DNA of 18,609 bases, taken from the NCBI GenBank assembly GCA_964573885.1, contig CAZNLL010000072.1, positions 1 through 18,609 on the forward strand. Reading direction: 5' to 3'. Position numbers and translations under genes: made by a program. Of this stretch, positions 8,046 to 15,239 are shown in pieces. Position 1 is the stretch's first letter; each line of letters opens with the position of its first letter. The DNA comes from CAZNLL01 sp964573885 (GTDB taxonomy: Bacteria > Desulfobacterota > DSM-4660 > Desulfatiglandales > Desulfatiglandaceae). The notes below the pieces were generated by a model, which was not told the origin of the DNA, made no database searches, and saw nothing but the letters and a program-made list of their open reading frames with translations.

Positions 8046-9003
8046 ACACACAGCGCAGGATCGACCCCTTTCCGGTATAGGAGATGAAGAGGCTTGAAAG
8101 GCTTGCCGGAACAACGACACCAATGGACATGAGCAGTTGGGCCACCACAGGAAGGGCCCTGCCGGGCTTCAGGTTCCCCTTGAAGGCTTCATAGAGTTCG
8201 TTTCTGGGCCACCCCATGACGTTTAAGAGGCTCTGAAGCAGGCCGTAAGGCCCCTGTTCCATGCAGAGGGTGCTCTTCTCAATAAGGTGGAGGCCGTGCT
8301 TTTTCGCCAGGTGGGACAGGGATTGCTCGCTGAAGTGGAAAATGTGCCAAGGGATATCCAGATGGAACCAGGCCTGCTTAAATCCCTTGGCCTCAAGGCT
8401 TTTAAAATTCGGCACGGCCAAGACCAGCACACCTTCCGGCGTGAGCAGTTCGCAGAGTCGGTCCATGGCCTTATCCGGGTCTTCCAAGTGCTCCAGCACA
8501 TGCCACAAAAAGATCAAGTCGAAGGAGGCCTCCTGGAGAGGCAGGGTTTGGATATCCCCCGTCAAATAGGTAATGCGGTCCCTGTGGAGAAACCTCCGGC
8601 TTGGATAGGAGGGGTGTTCAACCCCCCAGCATCGGCACCCCAAACCAAGAAAGGCCTTTAACATGCGCCCCTCCGCACAGCCCATGTCCAAGATCCTTGG
8701 GGTCCGGATTCGTTGGGGTATTAAGGACAAGGTGGACCTGGCCCTCGCTTTGGTAAACCCCTCCCTGAGTTTCTGGACAAGAGGGATGAACTTGTTTGTC
8801 TGCCCTCCGTAATAGCCCGAGGCATGAGAAACCCCAAGGATTCTGCGATCCGGCCGGGGATGGGTCCAGGCCAAATCACAGGCCTTGCACCGTACAAGGA
8901 AGGTTGGAGAGGAATGTATCTTGATAGAGAAAAGGACCCCCACCTCTGAGCTGTTACACAGGGGGCAGGGTCCCGGACTCCTTGAATTTTCGGCGGTCTG
9001 CAT
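8026..9003 (-). CDS. Zinc-ribbon class I SAM-dependent methyltransferase
   Basis: 325 residues. The N-terminus carries two CxxC pairs (CPLC at 13-16, CKAC at 39-42), a likely zinc ribbon common in methyltransferases acting on sugars or sugar-nucleotide products. The SAM fold follows: motif I RILDMGCAEG (103-112) with an acidic Glu129 after the second strand, then FDLIFLWHVLEHLEDPDKAM and GVLVLAVPNF. About 285-310 is a hydrophobic stretch that could tether the protein to the membrane or bind a lipid-linked substrate. The frame reaches back to a TTG at 9015, but the ATG at 9003 is preferred. Either way it overlaps the preceding GT2 gene by about 50 bp in another frame; no later start keeps the zinc ribbon. 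Its 3' end overlaps the convergent GT39 gene by 20 bp. Probable role: O-, N- or C-methylation of a glycan residue. Confidence 0.82.
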   Translation of the reverse strand: MQTAENSRSPGPCPLCNSSEVGVLFSIKIHSSPTFLVRCKACDLAWTHPRPDRRILGVSHASGYYGGQTNKFIPLVQKLREGFTKARARSTLSLIPQRIRTPRILDMGCAEGRMLKAFLGLGCRCWGVEHPSYPSRRFLHRDRITYLTGDIQTLPLQEASFDLIFLWHVLEHLEDPDKAMDRLCELLTPEGVLVLAVPNFKSLEAKGFKQAWFHLDIPWHIFHFSEQSLSHLAKKHGLHLIEKSTLCMEQGPYGLLQSLLNVMGWPRNELYEAFKGNLKPGRALPVVAQLLMSIGVVVPASLSSLFISYTGKGSILRCVFTKAGP

Positions 9004-9766
9004 CTTGGGCAACAAGCTTGCGACCCTGGGGGTCGAAAAGGGGGTCTCTGCGCAATGAGGACCGATGAAGCGTATATTTCAGGGTGGTGGAGATCACGCC
9101 CAGTCCATAGGCCACGGCCCTCTTAAAACCGATTGACGAGGCGCCTTCAAAATATCGGGTCGGACAGGACACCTCTCCGATACGGTATCCAAAGTGTATG
9201 GCCTGGACCAGCATCTCGTTATCAAAGACAAAGTCATTTGAATTTTCATGAAGGGGAAGAGACTCCAAAACGCCTTTTGAAAAGCCCCGATAGCCCGTAT
9301 GGTACTCAGACAACTTACTGCCCACCATCACATTCTGGAAGGCCGTCAAAAATCGGTTGGCCGCATATTTGTAAAGGGGCATGCCCCCCTTCAGGGCCTT
9401 GCCTCCAATAATCCGCGAGCCCAGTACCACATCATAAACATCAAAGGCAATCATGCTGGCCATGGCCGTGATGAGCCTGGGGGTGTACTGATAGTCGGGA
9501 TGGACCATAATGACCACATCCGCTCCCCGTTTTAACGCCTCTCGATAACAGGTCTTTTGATTGCCTCCGTAGCCGAGGTTCCTTTGGTGAGCGATGGTGG
9601 CGATACCCAGCCTCCTCGCCAGGGATACGGTCTCATCTGCACTCTTGTCATCTACGAGAAGCACCCCGTCCACCAAGGCCAGCGGGATCTCTCGATAGGT
9701 CATTTCCAGGGTGCGTACGGCATTGTATGCCGGGAGGACGACCATAATTTTCTTCCTGTTGATCAT
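8954..9766 (-). CDS. GT2 glycosyltransferase, polyprenyl-phosphate sugar synthase type
   Basis: 270 residues, GT-A fold of the DPM1-like group that puts a sugar from a nucleotide donor onto polyprenyl phosphate at the cytoplasmic face. Visible motifs: VVLPAYNAVRTLE (9-21), LLVDDKSADETV (Asp39-Asp40 for the nucleotide), QRNLGYGGNQKTCYREAL, and MVHPDYQYTP (88-97), where His-Pro-Asp takes the place of the usual Asp-x-Asp metal site. These are followed by SEYHTGYRGFSK and FDNEMLVQAIHFGYRIGEV. There is no membrane helix, so it is soluble or peripheral. The frame begins with GTG at 9769 directly before ATG at 9766; the ATG is taken. It sits between the small TPR-like membrane protein and the methyltransferase, and its product is the plausible donor for the nearby PMT/YfhO/TMTC enzymes. 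Confidence 0.87.
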   Translation of the reverse strand: MINRKKIMVVLPAYNAVRTLEMTYREIPLALVDGVLLVDDKSADETVSLARRLGIATIAHQRNLGYGGNQKTCYREALKRGADVVIMVHPDYQYTPRLITAMASMIAFDVYDVVLGSRIIGGKALKGGMPLYKYAANRFLTAFQNVMVGSKLSEYHTGYRGFSKGVLESLPLHENSNDFVFDNEMLVQAIHFGYRIGEVSCPTRYFEGASSIGFKRAVAYGLGVISTTLKYTLHRSSLRRDPLFDPQGRKLVAQDADRRKFKESGTLPPV

Positions 9767-9826
9767 CACTCAAACAAGGTCATTCATGTGCATATACATG
9801 GGCACCCTTCCACGGGTGCAGGTTTC

Positions 9827-10498
9827 TCAGGCCGTCATCATCCCTGCGATCCAAAGGGCGAAAAAGCCGATGATCAGAGCCGTCCAAGGGGGGATGGCGT
9901 TCCAAAAAGGGGATCTCCCCCCTTTTTTACCGATGCCAAAAATGATCAACCCCACGGCCGATCCGGCCCAACCCAGGAAACCTATGACCACGGCCATGCT
10001 CCATATAACACCAGGGGCCTTCTTTTTAGAAGGTGGAGGCAGCCCTTGGCGGTTCCGTCCTTCCTCTTTTTCTTGGTCTACCAGGGTACGGATCCGGGCC
10101 CTGCTTTTCTTGATCCACTCTTTCCCGGGCGTCAAAACATGCCGTGCCCCATAAAACGCCGTGGGTATGGTCCTAAAGGCAATGAGTGCCAACCGCCTGT
10201 CCCCCCGTTCCTGGGCCTTTGTCCCTATCTCCCAAAGCATCTCCGCGGATTTGGTCACATAGGGGTTCAGGGGGGCATACCAGTGCATGGCACGATCAAA
10301 ATAGGTGACAGCCCTTACGTACTGCCCGGACGCCAGGAGCCGTTCGCCCTCTTTATAGGCCTCCATGGATCCATAGAAGGCCCTGGCCCAGACCATCACA
10401 AAGAAAAGCATCAGGACTCCGAGGATAAAAAGGCCTATCTTCACCCCCTTGTGACCGGACCGCTTTTCTTCTAAAGGGACCATAGGCACTCCCGTCAT
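9827..10498 (-). CDS. Small membrane protein with TPR-like cytosolic or periplasmic helices
   Basis: 223 residues, not assigned to a named family. A membrane helix spans about 20-41. It is followed by a TPR-like helical pair (YKEGERLLASGQYVRAVTYF, then a second weaker pair around 83-112 with RGDRRLALIAF) and a basic, proline-rich linker (about 130-161). Two closing hydrophobic segments span about 164-189 and 203-221. The frame begins with a GTG at 10516, but the ATG at 10498 has a strong GGGGGA ribosome site six bases upstream and is chosen. It is the first gene of the minus-strand operon behind a good promoter, 60 bp before the GT2 gene. A scaffold role, such as docking the glycosyltransferase to a membrane complex, is only a guess from the context. 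Confidence 0.75.
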   Translation of the reverse strand: MTGVPMVPLEEKRSGHKGVKIGLFILGVLMLFFVMVWARAFYGSMEAYKEGERLLASGQYVRAVTYFDRAMHWYAPLNPYVTKSAEMLWEIGTKAQERGDRRLALIAFRTIPTAFYGARHVLTPGKEWIKKSRARIRTLVDQEKEEGRNRQGLPPPSKKKAPGVIWSMAVVIGFLGWAGSAVGLIIFGIGKKGGRSPFWNAIPPWTALIIGFFALWIAGMMTA

Positions 10499-10549
10499 GT
10501 TTTCCCCCGTAAACACAAAGAATACTCATACCACCCGGTTCAGGCGGGT

Positions 10550-10578
10550 ATCATAGGAGGCTTTGCGCCTTTAATCAA
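10550..10578 (-). promoter_or_regulatory. Predicted sigma70 promoter for the minus-strand GT2/methyltransferase operon
   Basis: On the minus strand the -35 is TTGATT (10578-10573), the spacer is 17 bp and the -10 is TATGAT (10555-10550). Predicted transcription start is near 10543, giving a short leader of about 45 nt to the ATG at 10498, whose GGGGGA ribosome site lies within it. Confidence 0.55.
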
Positions 10579-10597
10579 GCCCAATACGATAAACCCC

Positions 10598-10626
10598 TTG
10601 ATATGCCTAATAAAAACTCGTATAAA
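10598..10626 (+). promoter_or_regulatory. Predicted sigma70 promoter for the six-gene sugar operon
   Basis: The -35 is TTGATA (10598-10603), the spacer is 17 bp and the -10 is TATAAA (10621-10626); each hexamer is one base from consensus. Predicted transcription start is near 10633, about 240 nt before the TTG start of the first gene. Its -35 is 19 bp from the divergent -35 at 10573-10578, repeating the back-to-back layout seen at 2190-2268. Confidence 0.6.
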
Positions 10627-10875
10627 GAACCTGGATCAAACTTTTTGACGGCCCTGACCCTTAATTTGACCCCGTTGTTGCGTAAAAGGCGCTTAGAAAT
10701 TGGGTATTTTGCCTTCTATAGCTTGAGATGCCGCGTTTAACTTTTTAAATCTCGAATTCACCGATGGTGAGATCCGGGATCTGCATCTTAAAACGGCATA
10801 AGTATCTGTTTTACATGTATTTATATCTCAAGAAAGTCAATGCCTTTACAACAGCGGGGTTGAGGCGATTCTTCA
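10627..10875 (+). other. Structured untranslated leader of the sugar operon
   Basis: About 240 nt with no ORF I would call. TGACCC occurs twice about 12 bp apart (near 10655-10672). CTTGAGAT (10722-10729) can pair with ATCTCGAA (10749-10756; seven pairs, one G-U) or with ATCTCAAG (10825-10832; eight perfect pairs), and these two pairings exclude each other. Between them lie two adjacent palindromes at 10758-10782. This is the architecture expected of an attenuator or ligand-sensing leader, but it matches no riboswitch class I know, and no T-run follows any of the stems. Confidence 0.35.
10758..10782. repeat. Two adjacent palindromes in the leader
   Basis: TCACC-GAT-GGTGA (10758-10770) is followed at once by AGATCC-G-GGATCT (10770-10782); the two share one base. 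They could be protein-binding half-sites in DNA or small hairpins in the leader RNA. They lie about 125 bp downstream of the predicted transcription start. Confidence 0.4.
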
Positions 10876-11865
10876 TTGGAATTTGAGGCTTTTAGGGGAA
10901 AAAACATCCTTATCACAGGCGGCATCGGTTTTATAGGGAGCAACCTGGCGAGAAAGGTGGCGGACCTCGGGGCCCGGGTCACCGTGGTGGACAGCCTCAT
11001 ACCGGAATACGGGGGCAACCTGTTCAACCTCCAGGGCTACGAAAACCGGATTCGCATCAACATAGCGGATATCCGTGACGAATTCAGCATGGCCTACCTG
11101 GTACAGGACCAGGACTATTTATTCAATCTCGCCGGCCAGACAAGTCATATCGATTCCATGCAAAACCCTTTTGTGGATTTGGATATCAATTGCAGGGCCC
11201 AGTTATTCATCCTTGAAGCCTGCCGGAGGCACAATCCCCACATCAAGATCGTCTATGCCAGCACAAGGCAGATCTATGGTAAACCTGATTTCCTTCCCGT
11301 CCACGAAGGCCATATTCTCCATCCCACGGACGTGAACGGCATCCATAAGATGGGGGGGGAGTGGTACCATATCCTTTATAACAACGTATACGGGATCAGA
11401 AGCTGCGCCCTCCGTTTAACCAACACCTACGGGCCGCGCATGCGCGTCAAAGACGCCCGCCAGACCTTTCTTGGCGTTTGGATCAGGCGTCTTATTGAAA
11501 AGAAACCCCTTGAGGTCTGGGGAGAGGGATTGCAGGTGAGGGATTTCAATTATGTGGACGACGTGGTTCATGCCATGCTCACGGCCGCCCTCTCCGAAAA
11601 GACCAACGGCCAGTTCTACAACCTGGGGAGTCCTGAGCACATTAACCTCAAAGACCTGGCAAACCTCATGATCCGCGTCCATGGTGAGGGGGAATGTCAG
11701 ATTCGGCCCTTCCCAGAAGATCGTAAGCGCATTGACATCGGGGACTACTACGCAGCCTATGATAAAATCCATGATTCCCTTCAATGGAGCCCTGAAACCT
11801 CCCTTGAAGAAGGATTGACGCAAACCCTTGAGTATTACTACCGCCACATCAATCACTACCTATGA
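10876..11865 (+). CDS. SDR sugar-nucleotide epimerase/dehydratase-like protein with atypical active site
   Basis: 329-residue extended-SDR protein. The Rossmann NAD site is KNILITGGIGFIGSN (9-23) with Asp39 ending strand two. The later signature is NTYGPRMRVKDARQ (183-196), then VWGEGLQVRDFNYVDDVVHA, which fits NDP-sugar binding. The active-site region is unusual: VYASTRQIYG (127-135) keeps the Thr/Ser, but the expected YxxxK reads Asn154-GIH-Lys158, so the catalytic Tyr is Asn while Lys is kept. It may catalyse a modified reaction or use Tyr164 nearby. The start is TTG at 10876: an in-frame TGA lies at 10861 and no ATG precedes the Rossmann motif, and GAGG at 10862-10865 serves as ribosome site. 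It overlaps the aminotransferase start by ATGA, so the two products probably act in one pathway. The exact sugar is not determinable. Confidence 0.85.
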   Translation: MEFEAFRGKNILITGGIGFIGSNLARKVADLGARVTVVDSLIPEYGGNLFNLQGYENRIRINIADIRDEFSMAYLVQDQDYLFNLAGQTSHIDSMQNPFVDLDINCRAQLFILEACRRHNPHIKIVYASTRQIYGKPDFLPVHEGHILHPTDVNGIHKMGGEWYHILYNNVYGIRSCALRLTNTYGPRMRVKDARQTFLGVWIRRLIEKKPLEVWGEGLQVRDFNYVDDVVHAMLTAALSEKTNGQFYNLGSPEHINLKDLANLMIRVHGEGECQIRPFPEDRKRIDIGDYYAAYDKIHDSLQWSPETSLEEGLTQTLEYYYRHINHYL

Positions 11866-12980
11866 TTCCCCAAAACAATCCCCTTGCCAACTATGTAAGC
11901 CAAAAACCGGCCATTGACCAGGCCATTGACCGGGTTTTGGCAAGTGGGCAGTATATCCTGGGTCCTGAAACCACCGGCTTTGAAGACGATTTCGCCCGGT
12001 ATTTGGGGGTAAGTTATGCCGTCGCCATGGGCAGTGGCACAGAGGCCCTCCACCTGGGCCTGCGGGCCTGCGGTGTGGGACCCGGAGACGAGGTCATCAC
12101 TGTATCACATACCGCGGTGGCCACGGTGGCCGCCATTGAAATGACCGGCGCTCGACCCGTTTTGGTGGACATAGAGACGGATACCTATACCCTTGATCCA
12201 GGAGAGGCTCAAAAGGCCCTGACCGGGCGCACAAAGGCCATCGTACCCGTGCACCTTTACGGCCAGCCTTCCAATATAAAACCCCTCCTTGAGCTTAGGA
12301 ATGGATCAGGCAAAATCCGGATCATCGAAGATTGTGCCCAGGCCCATGGCTCCCTTTATGGTGACCGAAAGGCGGGTGCATGGGGGGATGCCGCGGCCTT
12401 CAGTTTTTACCCCACAAAAAATCTGGGCTGTCTCGGAGACGGCGGTGCCGTGGTGACCAACTCCCGGAGCCTGCATGAAAGGCTTTTGGCCCTTCGCCAG
12501 TACGGATGGGACCGTAAAAGGGTTAGTCAAACAGCGGGGTTCAATTCAAGGCTCGACGAAGTCCAGGCGGCCGTATTGCGCATCAAGTTGGTCCAACTGG
12601 AGGACAACAACCGGAGACGAAGAAACATCGCCCGGTCATACGACCAATTGCTGGCGGCCAAAGACATCAGCCTTCCAAGGACCAGGCCCGAATCGACCCA
12701 TGTGTATCACCAATATGTCATCCGGGTGAAGGGAAGGGAGGTGCGTGACCGCCTCAAGGCCTTTCTTTTCAAGCACCGAATCGGCACCGCCGTTCACTAC
12801 CCCATCCCCGTACACTTACAGCCGGCTTATGTAGACAGGCTGGCAGTACCCGGCGCCCTTCCAGTGACTGAGGCATGCGCTCAAACCGTTCTCTCTCTTC
12901 CCATGTTTCCTGAAATCCCCGAAAAGGACATCCTTCAGGTCGCTCAAACCGTGAATGCCTTCTTCAACAAAAAGACCTAA
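11862..12980 (+). CDS. DegT/DnrJ/EryC1/StrS-family PLP aminotransferase
   Basis: 372 residues, the normal family length. It makes an amino sugar from a keto-sugar nucleotide using an amino donor such as glutamate. Visible sites: cofactor-phosphate loop region GSGTEALHLGLRACGVGPGD (57-76), IIEDCAQAHGS with Asp157 contacting the pyridine nitrogen, FSFYPTKNLGCLGDGGAVVTN with the Schiff-base Lys186, and YGWDRKRVSQTAGFNSRLDE. The C-terminal AVHYPIPVHLQPAY is typical of sugar aminotransferases of this type. Translation is probably coupled to the epimerase gene through the 4-bp ATGA overlap. No N-acetyltransferase or formyltransferase for the amino sugar is seen in the window. The specific sugar (for example a 3- or 4-amino-deoxyhexose) cannot be told from sequence alone. 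Confidence 0.92.
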   Translation: MIPQNNPLANYVSQKPAIDQAIDRVLASGQYILGPETTGFEDDFARYLGVSYAVAMGSGTEALHLGLRACGVGPGDEVITVSHTAVATVAAIEMTGARPVLVDIETDTYTLDPGEAQKALTGRTKAIVPVHLYGQPSNIKPLLELRNGSGKIRIIEDCAQAHGSLYGDRKAGAWGDAAAFSFYPTKNLGCLGDGGAVVTNSRSLHERLLALRQYGWDRKRVSQTAGFNSRLDEVQAAVLRIKLVQLEDNNRRRRNIARSYDQLLAAKDISLPRTRPESTHVYHQYVIRVKGREVRDRLKAFLFKHRIGTAVHYPIPVHLQPAYVDRLAVPGALPVTEACAQTVLSLPMFPEIPEKDILQVAQTVNAFFNKKT

Positions 12981-12986
12981 AGGCCT

Positions 12987-13664
12987 ATGCTCCCCAAGAT
13001 ACCCCATTCGGTTCTCGCCCTTTACAGACCCCTGTCTTTTGAAGAATGCTTTTATCTGAGGACCCGATGGCGCCTTTGCCCGTACGACCGTGTAGAGGCC
13101 TTGCTGCCCCGGGCAAGCAGGATACTGGATTTCGGTTGTGGTTACGGAATGCTTGCAAACCTTGCCGCCCTTAAGGATCCCTCTCGATACGTGGTTGGTG
13201 TGGATTTCAACCCCCATCGGTTGAGGGTTGCACGCCGATCAATAAAGAGCCGGGGAAATATCCGTTTCTTTCATGGATCCCTGGACGACATAGGCGGGGG
13301 CCCCTATGACGCCGTTGTCATGACAGACGTCCTCCATCACATAGATGATGCAGGGGTCAAGGCCCTTTTGGATCGCATGAAGTCCAGTTTGAGCCCGGGG
13401 GGTTATCTTGTTATCCTGGACGTGGACAAGAAGCCTTTTTGGAAATTTTTTATCACCTATCTTATTGACAGGTTCCTGAATCTCACGAGCCCCTTGCATT
13501 ACCGTTCACGGCAAGAAATGGGAAATCTACTTGGGCCGGCCCCTCTCTCTATAGAAAGTATCATACCTGTCCATCAGGGTCTACCCCTGGCCGACATCAT
13601 ATTTTTGTGCCGGCATACGGGCCAGCCGTCTGTTGGAACAGGTGGCATCAGAGTCCCTTCATAA
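12987..13664 (+). CDS. Class I SAM-dependent methyltransferase (small)
   Basis: 225 residues beginning six bases after the aminotransferase stop. The core motifs are RILDFGCGYGMLANLA (45-60), VVGVDFNP (69-76, acidic Asp73 for the ribose), YDAVVMTDVLHHIDD and LSPGGYLVILDV. About 142-157 (FWKFFITYLIDRFLNL) is hydrophobic and could be an amphipathic membrane contact. There is no zinc ribbon, so it is a different type from the methyltransferase at 8026-9003. Its position in the sugar operon suggests that it methylates the glycan, the lipid-linked sugar or a nucleotide-sugar intermediate, but the substrate is not known. Confidence 0.8.
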   Translation: MLPKIPHSVLALYRPLSFEECFYLRTRWRLCPYDRVEALLPRASRILDFGCGYGMLANLAALKDPSRYVVGVDFNPHRLRVARRSIKSRGNIRFFHGSLDDIGGGPYDAVVMTDVLHHIDDAGVKALLDRMKSSLSPGGYLVILDVDKKPFWKFFITYLIDRFLNLTSPLHYRSRQEMGNLLGPAPLSIESIIPVHQGLPLADIIFLCRHTGQPSVGTGGIRVPS

Positions 13665-13674
13665 GGGCTTTCTC

Positions 13675-14409
13675 ATGGAGCCAAGAGAATATGAAATAAT
13701 GCATTTGGCCGAAGACCTCCACTGGTGGTACAAAGGCATGGCGGCGATTACCCGCTCCATCATGGAAAGGTATTACGCCAGGGGGCAGGGTCTTCGAATC
13801 CTGGATGCGGGCTGCGGAACGGGGGCCGGCATGGCCTGGCTGTCCGATTACGGGAAGGTTACGGGATGTGACATCTCCGCCCATGCCATCCACCTGTGCG
13901 GACAACGGGGTAACAAGGGCCTTGCCAGGGCCTCTGTTATGGCCCTCCCTTTCGGCAAACAAACCTTTGATGTGGTTGTATCCCTGGATGTCCTGTATTT
14001 TTTGAATGTGGACGACGTGAAGGCCTTGGAGGAGTTCGCCCGGGTACTCATCCCCGGAGGTCGGGTTCTATTGCGGGTCCCGGCCTTTGACTGGCTGCGG
14101 GGGATTCATGATGTCAAGGTCTCCACGGGCCATCGCTATACCAGAAAGGAACTTTCGGAAAAGATGTCTAAATGTGGATTAACGCCCCTCATCATGTCCT
14201 ATGCCAATACCCTCCTCTTCCCCCTGGTCCTGGCAAAAAGATTCTTTGACAGGTGGCTGGCCTTTCAAAAAGAATCGGATATTTCTATAAGAACGGGTTT
14301 TCTTGACAAATGCTTTGAAACCTGTTTGGTCTTGGAATCCCGTCTTATCGCCAAACATTCTTTGCCCTTCGGCGTTTCTATCACAGGGATCGGCCAGAAG
14401 GCCTTCTGA
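13675..14409 (+). CDS. Class I SAM-dependent methyltransferase
   Basis: 244 residues. The N-terminal EYEIMHLAEDLHWWYKGM, with the paired Trp, is common in methyltransferases from polysaccharide loci. SAM motifs follow: RILDAGCGTGAGMAWL (41-56), VTGCDIS with Asp66, FDVVVSLDVLYFL and LIPGGRVLLRVPAFDWL; then HRYTRKELSEKM closes the typical fold. The frame is open back to a TTG at 13633 inside the previous gene, but the ATG at 13675 has AAGGG at 13663-13667, seven bases upstream, and that site overlaps the stop of the upstream gene. It is the third methyltransferase of the window, and its substrate is not known. Confidence 0.82.
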   Translation: MEPREYEIMHLAEDLHWWYKGMAAITRSIMERYYARGQGLRILDAGCGTGAGMAWLSDYGKVTGCDISAHAIHLCGQRGNKGLARASVMALPFGKQTFDVVVSLDVLYFLNVDDVKALEEFARVLIPGGRVLLRVPAFDWLRGIHDVKVSTGHRYTRKELSEKMSKCGLTPLIMSYANTLLFPLVLAKRFFDRWLAFQKESDISIRTGFLDKCFETCLVLESRLIAKHSLPFGVSITGIGQKAF

Positions 14410-14421
14410 GAGAAAGGCGCG

Positions 14422-15162
14422 ATGGACATGAAAAAGCTCCCGGGCATTACCGCATTCTTTCCCGCCTATAATGACGGCGGGACCATTTCAAGCATGGTCA
14501 TCAGCGCCTTGATTACGCTGCCCAAGGTGACCGACGACTATGAAGTGATCGTCATCAATGATGGCAGCCGGGACTATACCGGAGAAGTGCTGGAGGAACT
14601 GGAGAAGACCTACCCCCCGGTACGCATCATCACCCATCTTGTGAACCAGGGTTATGGAAGCGCCTTGCGGAGCGGTTTCGCCGCAGCAAGCAAGGAATGG
14701 ATCTTTTATACCGATGGTGACGCCCAGTACGACCCCCGGGAGCTTTTAAACCTGGTCCAGGCGGTACGGCCGGATACGGACGTGGTGAACGGATATAAGG
14801 TCTCTCGTTCTGACCCCTTGCACCGCGTGATCGTGGGAAGACTGTACCACCACTTTGTCCGCATTCTTTTCGGATTCCGGCTGAGGGATGTGGATTGTGA
14901 TTTCAGATTGATAAGGCGCAGCATTTTTAGCAAGGTCCGGCTCTATTCCACTTCCGGAACCATTTGCCTGGAAATGGTCAAGAAATTTCAGGATGCGGGG
15001 TGCCGGTTTGAGGAGGTGGCGGTACACCACTATCACCGGGCTTACGGAAAATCCCAGTTCTTCAATTTTCCCCGCTTGATAAGGACCGCCGTGCAGTTGC
15101 TGAAGCTGTGGCGCGAACTGGTATTAGAGAAAAACCGGATCACAGGCACTGAAAACACCTAA
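14422..15162 (+). CDS. GT2 glycosyltransferase, polyprenyl-phosphate sugar synthase type
   Basis: 246 residues, GT-A fold. Motifs: GITAFFPAYNDGGTISSM (8-25), VIVINDGSRDYTG (Asp47), NQGYGSALRSGF, and FYTDGDAQYDPREL (95-108), where Asp98-Gly-Asp100 is the canonical metal-binding pair. The later LRDVDCDFRLIRRSIF is typical of the bactoprenyl/dolichyl-phosphate sugar synthase branch. Unlike CsbB it has no C-terminal membrane helices, only an amphipathic tail. The ribosome site GAGAAAGG is well placed before the ATG at 14422. It lies directly upstream of a YfhO-family gene, matching the CsbB-YfhO partnership known from Bacillus. Inference: it makes the lipid-linked sugar used by that YfhO protein, with flipping done by a protein not seen here. 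Confidence 0.88.
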   Translation: MDMKKLPGITAFFPAYNDGGTISSMVISALITLPKVTDDYEVIVINDGSRDYTGEVLEELEKTYPPVRIITHLVNQGYGSALRSGFAAASKEWIFYTDGDAQYDPRELLNLVQAVRPDTDVVNGYKVSRSDPLHRVIVGRLYHHFVRILFGFRLRDVDCDFRLIRRSIFSKVRLYSTSGTICLEMVKKFQDAGCRFEEVAVHHYHRAYGKSQFFNFPRLIRTAVQLLKLWRELVLEKNRITGTENT

Positions 15163-15239
15163 AGCGTTACGAAGAACCTTGTAAATCGGACTTGTTTATA
15201 AACGGCTACCGGCCCAAACCAGGCCCTGGAGATTATTCG

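Noticed and set aside
9557..10474. 305-codon plus-strand ORF across the GT2 and small membrane protein genes
   Set aside because: It is antisense to a well-supported GT2 gene, is rich in Pro, Gly and His, and has no ribosome site or domain.
10745..10750. Alternative -10 (TTAAAT) with TTGAGA at 10723 as the plus-strand promoter
   Set aside because: It has 16-bp spacing and poorer hexamers than TTGATA/TATAAA at 10598-10626; kept only as a possible secondary start.
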